The notes beneath the pieces were generated by a model. It saw nothing but the letters and a program-made list of their open reading frames with translations. It ran no database searches and was not told the origin of the DNA. A stretch of DNA of 64,000 nucleotides from Adineta vaga (Eukaryota > Rotifera), in contig CP075496.1 of assembly GCA_021613535.1 (NCBI GenBank), positions 6,138,001 to 6,202,000 of the forward strand, written 5' to 3'. Both the position numbers and the translations under genes were made by a program. This document shows positions 35,169-48,107 of this stretch, piece by piece (the first letter of the stretch is position 1; each line of letters begins with the position of its first letter).

Positions 35169-38077
35169 TTATCGTTGTTGATATTCTGATAATGATGATG
35201 ATTTGACTGGTCGAGGTAAAACAAATTTACTATAAGATGATACGTATTTTGTATAACGTTGTGGTGGTTCATTTCGAATATCTAATGGTTTAATGATGCC
35301 AGTTCGATAATAATCTTCATGAGTCGGAGAATATACATGATGACTGGTATTTGTTCCATTGATTAAAGAACTTAAACCGAGTTCTTCGGATGCATTCATA
35401 CTCATTGAAAATCGTTCTTCATATTCTTCATCAATTTTTGTTGGTACAGGTGGTAGTGTTTGATAATGACGAAGGAAACTATTTAATCCATCTTCATCAT
35501 CTTCATCTGTTGCAATAGATGATTCTCTTGTTAATATTCCTTGAGGATTTGTTCGTCGTATTGGTGCAGGAGGAGGAGGAGGAGGAGAAGGATGTTGAGA
35601 TGATGATACTGATTTTGTTTCTATTATTGGTGATTGATTAATCCGAATAGTAGTTGCTGGAGGAGATGATGATGGTTTATTTGTTTGTTCGATTGAAGAG
35701 GATGATGTTGGAATGATACCTTTAGTTTCATTTGACACGATATTTGTTTCTTGTTTAGATGGTAGAAGTGGTTTTTCTACTGATATTTTTTCGGGTAATT
35801 TCTTTGAAATTTGTCTCGTTGTTGTCGATTATTTCGTGCTAGAAACCAAGATACTAATGCAATTAATATTAAACAAAATCCAATTAAAGCAAGTATAAAA
35901 CCAGCTAAAAATCGAGATTTAAATAAAAGAATAACAGCTAGAAAGAAAGAAAGAAAAAATCCAGATATTTCAAACTTTAATAAAGTTATCTTACAATCTT
36001 GTTTTTTTATGATGTCATCGTGATTTGTTTCACATTGTTCACCGAAATACTGACTGTCACATCTAATTGAAAATTCTTGAATATCATAACAAAGACAAAG
36101 TCATTTCTACGTACAAACATCTCAATTGATTATTGATACTTATACATTGACCTCGATTATGACAATCTTTCAAACTAGAACATGTCAAATTTTTATTCAA
36201 TTGATTATGTTGTTGTTGTTGATGGTCAATATCTAGGTAAACAGTGGTACTTGTACGATTCATTGGATTTTCTGCGTCTAAAAATGAATTTTTGTTAAGA
36301 ATCTATTGAGAAGAATAAAAATAATCGTTGAAATCTTACGACACACATAGGTTCCAATATCATCAAGTGTTAACGATTGAAAAAAGAGAGTTGATTGATA
36401 TCTATATTTAAACAAACAAGAAAAAAACCCGAATGGAATAGATCTGATAAGAAATGAGAATATAAACAATTCTGATTTACTTATATTGTATGGAATAAAT
36501 CCGACAAGAACTCTGACATTGTTTAGATAATGGATAATATTCAAATGTTTCACTGATATTCGTTTTTTTACTCCATAATAATCGTGGTAATGGATTACCG
36601 CGTGAATTACACTGAATTGAATAATCTTTTGATAATGTTGCTTTATCTAGACGAGTTTTGATCAGAACTTGCGGTGGATATGGGTCTAGAAACACAGAAG
36701 AAAAAAATCGTCAGACCAGACGATAACTGTCTAACTGTCTGTTATAGCTGCAATATTATGGATAATAATCATAGTAGTAGTAACAACATTTCTAGCACAG
36801 CTTATACGAAGAAGAAAAAAAAACGCCGAACGATAGTAGGAATCAGTGTCTTTTATATCCCCTCCTACTGAGAAAGCAAACGAGTCTGCAAAGTAACATG
36901 TTATATACTTCATCTAAACAATCAACATAGTCAATGTCAAATAAATAGTAGAGATTCGTCAAGGAAGAATGAGAATACAAGAGAAAATAGCAGCTCATCA
37001 TGAGTTTTGATAGAGAATGCACTATCGTTGTCTATATTCCTTGTAGTATTATGTATACATATATGTACATTTATCCTTTTACGGTAATCCTCTTCATTTC
37101 TACATGATCTTTCGATCGATATAGATGACAGATTGATTGAGTATATAAGTACATATTTAAACTATAATTTTGATAGATTGAACAAGTTGTCAATTATTTT
37201 GTTATATGTACCATTAAAATTTGATTCTATTACCTTCTCTCAATCGTCAGTTTTTTTTCTTCACGAGAAACGGAAATAGTCAGACATTGATATAAGAAGG
37301 CATTCTATATTTACGCGTCGACGATCAATCTCATCAAGAATTTCCGTTCGAGTTTTTTTTTATGTATACTGTAAGTGAGAAGGAATAAATGAACATTTGC
37401 TCAAACACCTGCATACGATCTAATCAATTTAATTTAGAATGCAAAAGAAAAATAGTCAACAAAGTTAAGAAGAAAGTTTTATTATGAATGTTTCTTAGTC
37501 CTTTTCTTTCTTCTCAAAAAAAAGATGACAAGACTTTCATAATGAATAGATACTTACCATGATTAAGAACGGCATCGATATTTTCTCGTACACGAAGTGT
37601 TGATTCAACTGGTGGGTAATGTAAATCGAATTCATTGTTATTCGTTTCATTAAGAAAAAGGATAACATCAACACTACCTAAACGAAGTAATTGCCAACAT
37701 GAACTATCGAGAATTTCATCGCCATCATCATCATCATTATCAAATATACGGATAATTATCATATCATTCATTTTGACTTGTTGTTGAAATGATAAAGAAT
37801 TCAGTGGACTTTTGATCACTTCACGTACGAGAACTTTTCGAATAATTAAATCACTTCGTTTATAATCTTGTCCGAATAAATCAACTGGTTGAACACGTAA
37901 AACAATTGAATGACTAAATGTAGCAGATTGTAAATATGGAGCACTTGAAAAATCACATTGATTGACAGCAATTGTTTGATGTAGGAAGATAATTTTGCTG
38001 ATCAGAATGATTAATTGGAAACAACTATTTGTAGTACTCGACATGCAACACTGAACTGCATTGAGATTATGTTTCAA
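35169..38077 (-). CDS. Single-pass membrane protein with Ig and EGF-like modules (neuregulin-type architecture)
   Basis: Recognised exons: 38077-37558, 36685-36481, 36401-36340, 36277-about 36140, 36075-35995 and 35937-35169. A signal peptide (LIILISKIIFLHQTIAV) leads into an unassigned domain of about 150 residues with a DNDDDDGDE run. An Ig C2-type domain follows (YSIQCNSRGNPLPRLLWSK, then LDDIGTYVC). Next is a short Cys-rich EGF-like segment (CSSLKDCHNRGQC, then CDSQYFGEQC). Then come one transmembrane helix (LAGFILALIGFCLILIAL) with basic residues and a tail with six prolines, an acidic patch and several Tyr sites. Ig-EGF-TM order is that of neuregulin and Drosophila vein-like EGFR ligands. 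Homology is inferred from order only. I cannot place the fourth EGF cysteine, and the exon junction at 36140/36075 is uncertain. The frame also changes after the helix: either a 53-nt intron (35854-35802) or a one-base indel. The first intron is 872 nt. Confidence 0.65.
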
Positions 38078-39306
38078 GAGTCAGAAAAAGAAATGATTGA
38101 CAAAGTCGGAAGAGCAGAAAGTTTGTTATTTAAATAAACCTAGGTAGACAAACATATAGGTCGACGAAGAAAACTGTCTAGCGTCGTTATTAACACCGTC
38201 GTTATGTATGCTGCCCTTCAGATTCGGCTTTTTTCTTCTCTCTTGTTCATCTGATGATTTCTTTTTTATGCGAAACATGATAAAGAGAAGAAAGAAAAAG
38301 AAAATAGCGAGACAGAGATAGAGATAGAGAAAGAGACAGAGACAGAGAGAAAGAAATTATTAGTAATTGAACGTAGAAACAACAGAAAGAAATTGAGCAA
38401 TGAACAAAATATAGAACAGATCGTTTCCATACTTACTATAATGTTGGAATTGTCATCCGTTTTGTATGTTACCGATCGTTTGTTTCTCTTACGCTCAGAA
38501 TCTATTGTTTTATTTCTCTCTTGTTTCGCTCTAAGAAATCTAAACGATTGATAAGACTGAAGTAAGATCTCGTCTTGATGATGAGCAAAATAAGAAATAA
38601 GAAAAGAAGAAGACGATGAAGATGATGATGAATATTTCTGTGTGATCATGTCGGTCGACAACTAATAATGTCATTGAGCTTGTCGGAAGTTAGTAAGAAT
38701 CTGACATGTGAGTAGTTCGTCGATAAATCTATTCAAGCTTAAATCTTTTATCAAGGATAGAAGGAGCAAACAAGGACAAAATTATTTCACTAATTATTAA
38801 TCGTATTAAATATCTCACATATCAGTTCTCAATTGTGAATCAAGTTTCAAAAATTTTTATACCAACAAACTAATTAAACAATACATTCATAATTCATTGA
38901 ATTAGCTCATTTTTATATTGACAGACAGTTTATATGATCTAATCACAGATGGTTAAACTCAATCGGTATGTAACATTGTATGCTGTTTGTTTGTTCATTT
39001 GACTGTTCCGGACCGTATCGGATGATGAAAGATTGATTGTCGTACATATACAATCGCTTATTTTATTTTGCTCGAAGGTACTAATCGATGATTGATAATA
39101 TGTAAATAAAAGCAGAACAATGGAAACTTGCATTTAAAAAAAAGGAGGAAAAGAATAGATTACAAGATAAATAAAATAGAAATGTCATTCAGTTAGTTTT
39201 ATTCGTAAACATCAGTTATTCCCAATGCATTTTTTTAATTCACAGTGTATTTATAATAAGAAAAGAGTAATATGATGATAGGATACGTGACAAAAATTCA
39301 TATCTA
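38078..39306. other. Intergenic, 1.2 kb, no gene supported
   Basis: This spacer holds the 5' flank of the Ig/EGF gene and the 3' flank of the LOXHD1-like gene. A purine-rich GAGATA/GAGACA tract lies at about 38300-38355. An open frame of 131 codons at 38266-38661 on the minus strand is mostly Ser homopolymer and pyrimidine-tract translation and is not called. Confidence 0.5.
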
Positions 39307-42300
39307 TTAAAAGTCATCGGATGCTGCTGCCGTACTATGTGCTGAATGGTATACTTGATCTTAATATAAATAAGAAAATAAGAATGTATATTAGAGTTAT
39401 TCGACTTACCAAAAATAGATTGTTGTGAAGAAAAATGAGGATTAGAACGTCGTGCTGATTTAGGTCTTAAGGGCGAACCAATTGCTGTTCTTGGAGATGA
39501 TGAATTCGTGAATTCATTGTTGGAATGACCTTGATTGGATGGAAATAATGAAGAGTTTGATGATCGTGGATGAATAATTGATTGAGTCGAGATTTTAGTT
39601 GCTGTGCCTCGTTCAATTTCTGTTGAATGAAGAGAAAAACTATCGATAGGATGAGTTAACTTCGCACGTTGATTTAATGGTGATAATGAAGTAGTTGACG
39701 ATCGTGGATGTAATAAATCTTGATCATTCGTTTGTAGCCTAGTCAATTCATTGTGATTACGTGGTGATTTGATACGTTCATGTGATGATGACATTGGTGC
39801 AAGTGTCGATCGAGTATAATTTGATCGTTCTCTTGATGTTCTATCAAGTGAATCTTGACTGTTGAGTAGCGATGTGGAGAGATCATTGTTATTATTCTGT
39901 AACGGTTTAATATATGGACTAGAAGATAGTTTCGAATGAGTAATAGATCGAGAATAAGTTGGTAGCTCATCTTCAATTCGAGATGATGTTCTATGTTGAT
40001 TCAATGTTGACAATGAAGTAACTGATGATCGAGGAGAATGTATTGGATCTTCAGTTAATTTTGCTAATAGTTCTTGATTAGTGTTTGGCAGACGAGAAGA
40101 ACTTTTATTGTCTTGTGATAGTTTTGGACGTGAATTAGATGATGACGACAATCTAGGTGTTGTTTGAGAATAATTTGGTAGATCATCTGGAATTTTATTT
40201 GTTGGATTATAAGAGTTAATCAATGGAGTGGAACGGTCGTCATTAGAACGTGATAGCTTTACATTTTGACTCGAAGTTAATAATAAAGAAGTTGATGATC
40301 GAGGTTGAATCGTGGTTTGCGAGAGATTTCAGCGGGAGATTGCTGATCATTGATATTTCGTGATGCTGTCACACGTTGATTTATTGGTGACAATGGACTA
40401 ACTGATGAACGAGGATGCTGCGATGGTTCATCTGTTAATCTTGCTAATAGATCTTGTTCATCATTCAATGCATTCATTGAATTATTTACATTAGGTGATG
40501 ATTTTGCACGTGAAGATAATGGTGATGATAGAGGAAATTTATCTCTTGATGATTCTTCTTTCTGTTTCAATAACGAATTTTGACGAGCAGCAATTGAATG
40601 ACTATGTAATGAAGATGATTGTGAACGTGATGATCTTTCAATAGGTCCAACATCAGATGATAATAAACGTTTGGAATCTTTTTCTATATGATCATGTTTA
40701 GAATGTGGTATATCAAAATGACGACTCGATGGAATTGGTGGCTTCTTTTTCGTGTCGATATTTGTATCAGATGTCAATGACGAACGACGAATTGATTTTG
40801 GTGTTAAATAAACTTCAAGTTTACCATCTTCCTTGTCTTTAGCTAACCATCGATTTGCTTGAAATTCATAAATTTCATCGTCATTGTCTCGTACAGGTCG
40901 TTTCGTTTTATTGTTTATCACCGATCGATCCGAAAGTAACGATAAACGTGTTGATTGTTCAAGATCAAATGGATCAATTTCTTCAATTGATTTTATTTTC
41001 CAATGATTATCTCTATAATTATGTGATGATATCCAATAAATTTGATAATCATTAGGATGGAATTGTTCTTGAAAAGATTCCATCTTTTTATATTTTTGTT
41101 CATTTAGATTTTGTAATGATTTTGTTCGTTGTGAATCCATAGAATATAAATCATCTAGTGAACCAATACTTTGTTCATCCCATGTGACTTTTTTCTGTAA
41201 ACTAGCTCGATCATACATAGTTGGACTACGTAAAATACCTCGACTATTTCCTAATCGATCAGTCGATCCTTGATCAACATCATCTTTGACTCTTGAATTT
41301 TGTCGATCAACTGAATGACTTTTGCTTTCATGACGAGTCTTTTTTCTTTGTTCAGAAATTCGACGATCGATAGCTTTACTAATTTGTTCAAGACGTTGAA
41401 TATAAATATCTGATATAATATGGCATGTTGAATATTTTTTCTGAATAATTATCGAATCAAGAAACCATGCTGAATTCAGATTAGAATTATCATGCCAAAT
41501 TTTGATCCGATCTATTTCACCTATATCAATATCCATAATCTAAATGAAGGTTAGAATTTTGTCGAAGAATGTCTCTTCGTTTTTTCAAAATCTGACCATT
41601 ATTAATTACAATACCATATGCAGATAGAAGAGAATTCCTCGGGGGATGATAATCGATCCATCAGTGTAATTTTCAATGTCATCTTTACGATTAATGATAA
41701 GAATGTTTTTCTTTCAACGTATTTTTACGACAAAAATAGTAAAAGAAAACATTAATAAACAATTATCATATATCTAATTACTTTGTTATCAATTAGTATC
41801 TACTACTGATTCTTATGTTACAGAGCTTTAATATAAGAATGAAAGATATGTCAAACAAATCTTCTCAAGGTTGATCGTATGAAAAATGTCATTAACTGAA
41901 ATATGACTAACATACTGTTTCTAATCAAATATCTATAACTCGAGTTACGTAAAGAATGATAAATCGGATATTATCTCAATTGAAGAATAAAGATTGACGA
42001 GTAATTACTCTTCTTGCATTTATCTTATTGAAAAATCAATTCTTACGGTAAATTCCGATGATGTATTTCGTTCGAAATCGTTTTTTGATCGATTGTTAAG
42101 TTGATGAACAGCTGTTCGTCCACTTTTACCATAGATAATTAAAAAGACATTAGCATCTGTTCCGGCATTGGTTACTTTGCCAGTTTTAACAATTATTTGA
42201 TAACAAATTGGACCTGTAGAGAAAAAGAAATCGAAGAAGATAGTGTCAATACAAACAAAGAAATTACCTTTCAAATGTGGATCAACCAATGGATATACTT

Positions 42301-43847
42301 CTCGTTTAGCTTTTAATGCAGGTATTTTTTTGCCAAGCCAACTATTGATTGGAAAATAAACATGCGATTGATCGTTTTCATTCGCTGGTGACAGTTTCCA
42401 CATTGTTAATTCTTTGATATCCCAATCACTTGCAAGTTGACTTTTATCTGATTCAATACTTAAATCGAAAGAGAAAATCTTTGAAATGATTGAAAAATAC
42501 AGTAGATTTTACTTACGAAATTTCAAGTAAATCTCCAAGATGTTCACCAACAATTGCGAATGTATCTAATTGATTTTGTTCGAATAAATTAACTCGATCA
42601 TTTGATAATCGTAAACGATTTGATTTATTTTTTGATCCACGAATAGTAATATGAATATTAGCATCAGTACTAGCAAATGCTTTCTCACCAGTACGAACTT
42701 GAAGAATATAAATTGAATAGTTTTCTAAAGATTTACTTGTAAATGGTGAATCTGTGTGTCGAGGAAAAATACGCATATTCGTCTGATCAATATCTTGATT
42801 GTCTGCTTTTGGTAACCAACAATTAAATTCACATAACCATGAAGTACTCGTCTTTAAATTAGTTATTTCAATATCTTTAAGAAACCATTCTTTTTTCGAT
42901 CGAGATCCAACGAGCTAAATAGAAAACATTGCTCTATTAGAAACAATAATAGAAAACTCATTACATTAACATTCATATGATGTAATTGTCCAATATCTGG
43001 ACCCTTTAAACAAAATGTTCGACTTGAGCCACTCGGAAAACCATCGATCGATGCCGAAGAATTTGTATTCAAACGTTCTTGTAAATGAATCGATGACCAA
43101 TTCTTTTCCGTTCCATACATATATAAAAATACCTTTTGAAATACAAATACGAAGATTAGAATAAAATCAGGTTTTTCGAAAGAGAGAGAAAGAGTCCAAT
43201 TCACCTGAGCTCGTGTACCACTATTCTTTTCTGTACCAGTTCGTACAATAAATCGATAAGAAATTAAATCTGATGATGGATGCTGTCCTAGTCGATCTAA
43301 TGATGATGATGATAGTCTTGCTTTCGGATTCTTATATGGAATGAGCTTTCGTCTCTGAATAAAAGAAACGAAAATGATATTGAATGAATTAATCATAATT
43401 CGTACTTGAGATTCATCACGAGGTTGAGTTCGCTCATGTTGATGTGCATTAACAGAACATAAATAACAGAATGTATGATTGTAATCGTCATAAGAATCTA
43501 TATATCGATAATTATTTTTCTTCATAAAAAAATCGAACGAAAAAGTGTCAACCTGTGAGATGATTTCCAATGATATTTGAATCTATTGTTCTATTAGTAA
43601 AACATACACCAGTATTTGACCAGTTGGACTTGTTTTCTAAATTGATAAGTTGTTCAAAACCATGTCGACGAGCAATTATTTCTAATTCATTATCTCGTTG
43701 TAAATCTGTCGAATGAAAATGATCTTCGAATGGTAGTGTCCAAGGTATTTCACCCGCAATATACTTTAATTCCATCTTTGTAGATGTAAAAGATCTTCTG
43801 TTAATGTTTTGAATGCTTCTCGATGTAATGCCATTTGTTGATAGCAT
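39307..43847 (-). CDS. Three-PLAT-domain protein (LOXHD1-like) with repetitive disordered tail
   Basis: Exons: 43847-43553, 43497-43406, 43354-43205, 43132-42965, 42914-42517, 42458-42268, 42213-42047, 41539-39410 and 39359-39307, about 1214 residues if one frame break is ignored. The first 90 residues have no recognised domain. Three PLAT/LH2 beta-sandwiches follow in tandem, each starting with the family signature: YRFIVRTGTEKNSGTRAQV, YILQVRTGEKAFASTDANI and YQIIVKTGKVTNAGTDANV, and each later showing I-W/M-W and a W-F-L-D/K-I element. Such repeats occur in LOXHD1 and polycystin-type proteins and usually mediate membrane or protein binding. A helical basic linker and a disordered Ser/Arg-rich tail of about 700 residues follow. 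Near 40320-40340 the frame must gain one base (a ttt run at 40327-40329 is the simplest place), or else the protein ends at 40277. An in-frame TAA just before the Met fixes the start. Confidence 0.8.
39520..40460 (-). repeat. Degenerate protein repeat HPRSSxxSLxxxNQ in the disordered tail
   Basis: The motif P-R-S-S-x-x-S/P-L-x-x-x-N-Q occurs about four times (around 40420, 40030, 39690 and 39560), usually 10-15 residues after an acidic-Leu motif such as EQDLLARLTDEP or NQELLAKLTEDP. A further copy (IQPRSSTSLL, near 40295) is in the other frame beyond the break at 40320-40340. This supports the idea that the break is an indel inside one long repetitive tail rather than a gene boundary. Confidence 0.7.
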
Positions 43848-44527
43848 ACCTTAACGATGACTTCCTTGTGCCGTAGGTAACTAGGAAAGAAGAAAACACC
43901 TATCCAGTATATTCTCTTTCTTTTTTTCTTCTTAACAGACAACTCGTCGATAAAATAATAGAAGGAAATTCTATGAACGGAAAAGAGCAGAAAAGCGTTG
44001 TGTTAATTTCATTATGATTATTTGAAAGATAAAATTGAATGAATTCTATTGAGGATAGATTTATTTTGAAGTGAAAGATCCGGAAGATAATATCTCATCA
44101 GTTTTTAGTAAGAAAAAACTTCCTGTCGAAATATTAAAAAGATCTGCATGAAGAATTTCTTTATTTTATATAAAAATGAACTTGAATTTTTCTTAATTCT
44201 ATTCATATGACAGATATGATGGTATTAATACGAATGCCTTGGGAAAAATCAGATCAACAGTATGTACTCTTCTTTAAAACTAATATATAGACAGAATTTG
44301 ATTTTTTTACGGCGATAGTATACTGCCACTCCATATGATCATAACGTTAGTTTAAAAAATCAAATAGTTTATGGAGATCCACTATCATTTCTATATAATT
44401 AAGCATGATTAGAATTCGATGTATCATTCATTTTTATTTCAAAATGGTTGATACCAATGAAAACGAAAAAGTTGAAAATGAAAAAAAAAAACGATCCTAC
44501 AAAAACAAAACACAAACATTTTCTCTT
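43848..44527. other. Intergenic, 0.7 kb
   Basis: This lies between the start of the LOXHD1-like gene and the stop of mitochondrial EF-Tu, both on the minus strand. A tttcctag acceptor-like element reading on the minus strand lies near 43880, followed by TT. No gene seen. Confidence 0.5.
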
Positions 44528-46459
44528 CTAAGCTGCTCGTTTCCAGTATTTCTTTAATTCTTCTGGTTGTGGATCTGGATGTAAATTAGTAACGACACCA
44601 GTTCCAACAGTTTTATTATCCGCATCACGCAAAGTGAATCGAGCACCTTTTTCCAAAACCATTCTTTTGCTTAAATATAATGTCAATGATGCATCTTCAC
44701 CTGGCATAATCATTTCTCGACCTTCGGGTACGACACCTTTAGCACCAATATCATAAGTTCGACAATACATTGTCAAGGCAAATTCTTTTGGAATTGGTTC
44801 TTCACGACCACCTTCTTCTTTTGATAAGAAATAAGTCTAAATTAAAAGATAGGAACTATAACATCCCAATCAAATTAGATCATTCTATTTTACTTGACAA
44901 TCAAATTTATTGTGCATTTTTAATGAACCAGGTTTACCAATGAAGACACCTCGTCGAACATCTTCTTTTCGAATATTTTTTAGTAAAAGACCTAATTGAT
45001 CACCTGGTTGAGCTTGATCAATTGTTTGATGAAACATTTCCAAACCTTGAATATTATTATTTACAATTATTGCTTTTTTTCTAAAAACTATTAATACAAA
45101 ATTCTACCTCCAATAATTCCTTTACTAAGTTTATTATGGCCAACAAGTTCAATTGCATCACCTTTCTTTGCACTACCACGTTCAACACGACCAGTAACGA
45201 TTGTACCTTTGTCTAATAAACAATCAACATAGAAACTAAATAATAATATGTACGATTCGATCGTTACTTGGTATGGAATAAACATGTTCAACAGGTAATA
45301 AGAATGGTTGATCACTTGCTCGTGGTGGTACAGGTATATATGTATCGACTGCTTCCAGCAATTTCATTACTGTTTCTTTGCCTAACTTTGGTTCTCGATC
45401 CTAGAACAAAGCATTTTCAATTGTCATCCACATGAAAATCTTAGTAATCTACTTCAAGCGCAAACAAAGCTGAACCAGATATGATTGGTGTCTTTTCACC
45501 ATCGAAACCAATTTGTGTTAATAATTCTCGTAATTCTAGTTCGACCTATAACATACACAATTTTTAGAGTAATCAAAAAGAAAAACAATGGCGTACTAAT
45601 TCAAGCATCTCCTTATCAGCTGCATCGGCTTTGTTCATGAAAACGACAATTTTTTCAATACCAATCTAAACAATTGAAAAAGAATATTAAGATGACTTCT
45701 ATGAATTATATAGGATAGTACTTGTTTAGCAAGAAGAAGATGTTCACGTGTTTGTGGCATAACACCATCAGTTGCAGCAACTACTAAAATTGCACCATCC
45801 ATTTGTGATGAACCCGTAATCATATTCTAAAACAAGCAATGAATAGAATTTCTTCACAATAATTTATCTATACTTTGATATAATCAGCATGGCCGGGACA
45901 ATCTACATGACCATAATGACGATTAGCTGTTGAATATTCAATATGTGCAGCATTGATTGTAATACCACGTTTTTTTTCTTCGGGTGCATTATCAATATCT
46001 TCATATTTCTTTACTTTTGCTAATTTTTTTTCACTAAGAACTTTAAGTAAATATTAATAGAAAATTACGATAGTTGGTCTGTAATCTTACTTCGAGTAAT
46101 AGCAGCTGTTAATGTTGTTTTACCATGATCAACATGACCAATTGTTCCAATATTAATATGCGGTTTATCACGTTTAAATGTTTTTTTTTCGACAACAACT
46201 TGAGCGAGACATCGACGAAGATATGTATTGATTAGAGACATATCAGTGATTGGTTGCTAAAATATGAGATGGCATTTAATCGATTTTGAAAAAAAATTCC
46301 ATAGTTTTTTCTTATGAATTAAAGCAATGAAATCAGACAATGGGGAGTAGAGATTGACTTCGGAATAGATTTGTCCAGAAAAAAAGACTGTACCTGCATA
46401 AGATGTCTATATGTTGGTGTCATTTGTCGTGCACAAAACATGGTTCTTGTACCTAGCAT
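44528..46459 (-). CDS. tufm: Elongation factor Tu, mitochondrial
   Basis: Ten exons (46459-46394, 46256-46091, 46040-45874, 45826-45722, 45665-45597, 45545-45453, 45400-45268, 45212-45108, 45045-44894, 44836-44528) join in phase to about 454 residues (human TUFM 452). The N-terminus is Arg- and hydroxyl-rich with no acids ([19 protein letters not shown]), as expected of a mitochondrial targeting peptide. GTPase motifs are present: G1 GHVDHGKTT (62-70), switch [14 protein letters not shown]3 DCPGHADY (124-131), G4 NKAD and G5 SGSALFAL. Domain II ([20 protein letters not shown]) and domain III ([16 protein letters not shown]) follow. It delivers aminoacyl-tRNA to the mitochondrial ribosome. The canonical GRGT turn in domain II reads NKGT because of where intron 7 falls; I chose that acceptor because the only alternative meets a stop. 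Confidence 0.96.
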
Positions 46460-48107
46460 CTTCTCTATTTATTGGAATAAACAGATCTAAAAAATGCTAA
46501 ATATAATGTATCACTTGATATATATGATAAGTTCTTTTGATTAGAATTCGATTTGATATTGAATCTTAGTTTTATCCTCGAAGGTTTATTTATTTTTTCA
46601 TTGTTTACTCTGATTTTTATTGGTTACTTTCTACTAACCAATTGTTTATTCAACTACAAAAGTGTGTATGTATTCTGAGCGACATCATTCCATTATAGAA
46701 TAGATTCTCTTCAATTACATAGTCGTTACTTTACTATGTCGTTCAACATTACAATTATAATGACCGTCGTCAGAATCGAAAAGAATGCGAGTAAATGTGT
46801 TCTAACTGACTGAGAAAAATATAAGACATTTCTACTCTTTGACTTGATATTTATTGAATTATACAATAGTCTCGTATTACACATAGACATTATTTCATGG
46901 GTATAGATATATGATCATTTTACATTTCCTATATAATGCTGAATATAAAATTTACAATCAAGTCATTGTATAGTTTCCAGTGCATGGAAAGCATGCATGT
47001 ATAATGATCCAGAACTATGTCCATCATAGATTATTTCCATCAGTCGTTCTGATCAACTCATAGTCATATATACATCAATTGTATGGAACTATCATTGGAA
47101 TCAACTTGTGACTGGACCATATTTTGAATGCTTTCTTTAGAAAACACGATAGTTCAATAATAATTATTTTGTGTCATGTAAATGATTTGATAAACTACCT
47201 AAAACAAATTTTCTTTCGTATTGAAATTGGAGTAAAATGATTAATCATTTGGAGAGAAAACTCAATTTTCTTCCACTTAACTTCTAAGAATGAATTAACA
47301 TGTACACTTCTAATTTGTAAGCATGAAAATAAACATTTGTTTAACCTTTGGAAAAGAAAAGAAAAGAAATTTCTTTTTTCTTTATTTAAATAAAAATTTT
47401 GTTCACAGATAGACTGAATGTAAGGCAAACGATACTTTACAACAGACTTCAATAATAGATTGAAAAAAAACGTGAAGGACAATGAAGTATGTAATGATTT
47501 GACATAAGAGTAATAGAGAATGGTGTCTCTCTCTCCCTCTCTCTTTGTCTCGTCCAGTAACCAGAATTCTTCTCAATGAATCAATACCTGTCTTCATCCT
47601 TCCGAATGAGAATGATTTTACTAGGCTTTTAATCATTCAAGTTTATGATGGAGTTCAATAAGCGTATAAACTAATCTTTTTTCTAGTTAAAAAAGAAGCG
47701 AGCGAGAGAGAGAGAGAGGGAGAGAAAGAGAAATTCTTTGAAATAAAAGTACTTTGAAGAGAAAAAAGATGGAAAGAAAGAGAAAAAGGGAAGCATGGAA
47801 TGAAAAAAAAGGAGAATAAGAAAAAAAGACGCGTCTGTCAGACTCCTTGGAAAATTATATACGTTCGTCTTATTAATAACTTTTACTCTGTACTATTATA
47901 CTTGCCTGTTCTTTGTTCGTCTTATATCGTACGCCGTTGACTTCGTCGCTTTTTTTGAATCAATAAAGATGCGGCAATCAAATTCAATGAGTGCGCAACG
48001 TTCAGCAACGCTTGACTAGTTTGTTATATCTACTCACTTTTCTCTCTTTCATTCATCATTCATATTGACAAGCAGACAAACAACAACTGAACAATCGTTA
48101 CAATAAA
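46460..48107. other. Divergent intergenic region, 1.6 kb, with purine-rich tract
   Basis: This should hold the EF-Tu promoter (left) and the lamin-tail gene promoter (right). A long purine-rich stretch with an AG dinucleotide run covers about 47695-47825. A CT-rich stretch lies at 47524-47550. On the minus strand ttttttag followed by AT (46494-46485) lies 27 nt before the EF-Tu start. No gene is supported; the small frames at 47195-47636 are low complexity. Confidence 0.5.

Noticed and set aside
38266-38661. 131-codon minus-strand frame with a run of nine serines
   Set aside because: It is built from a GAT/GAA repeat and a GAGA-type purine tract. There is no conserved motif and no splice partner.
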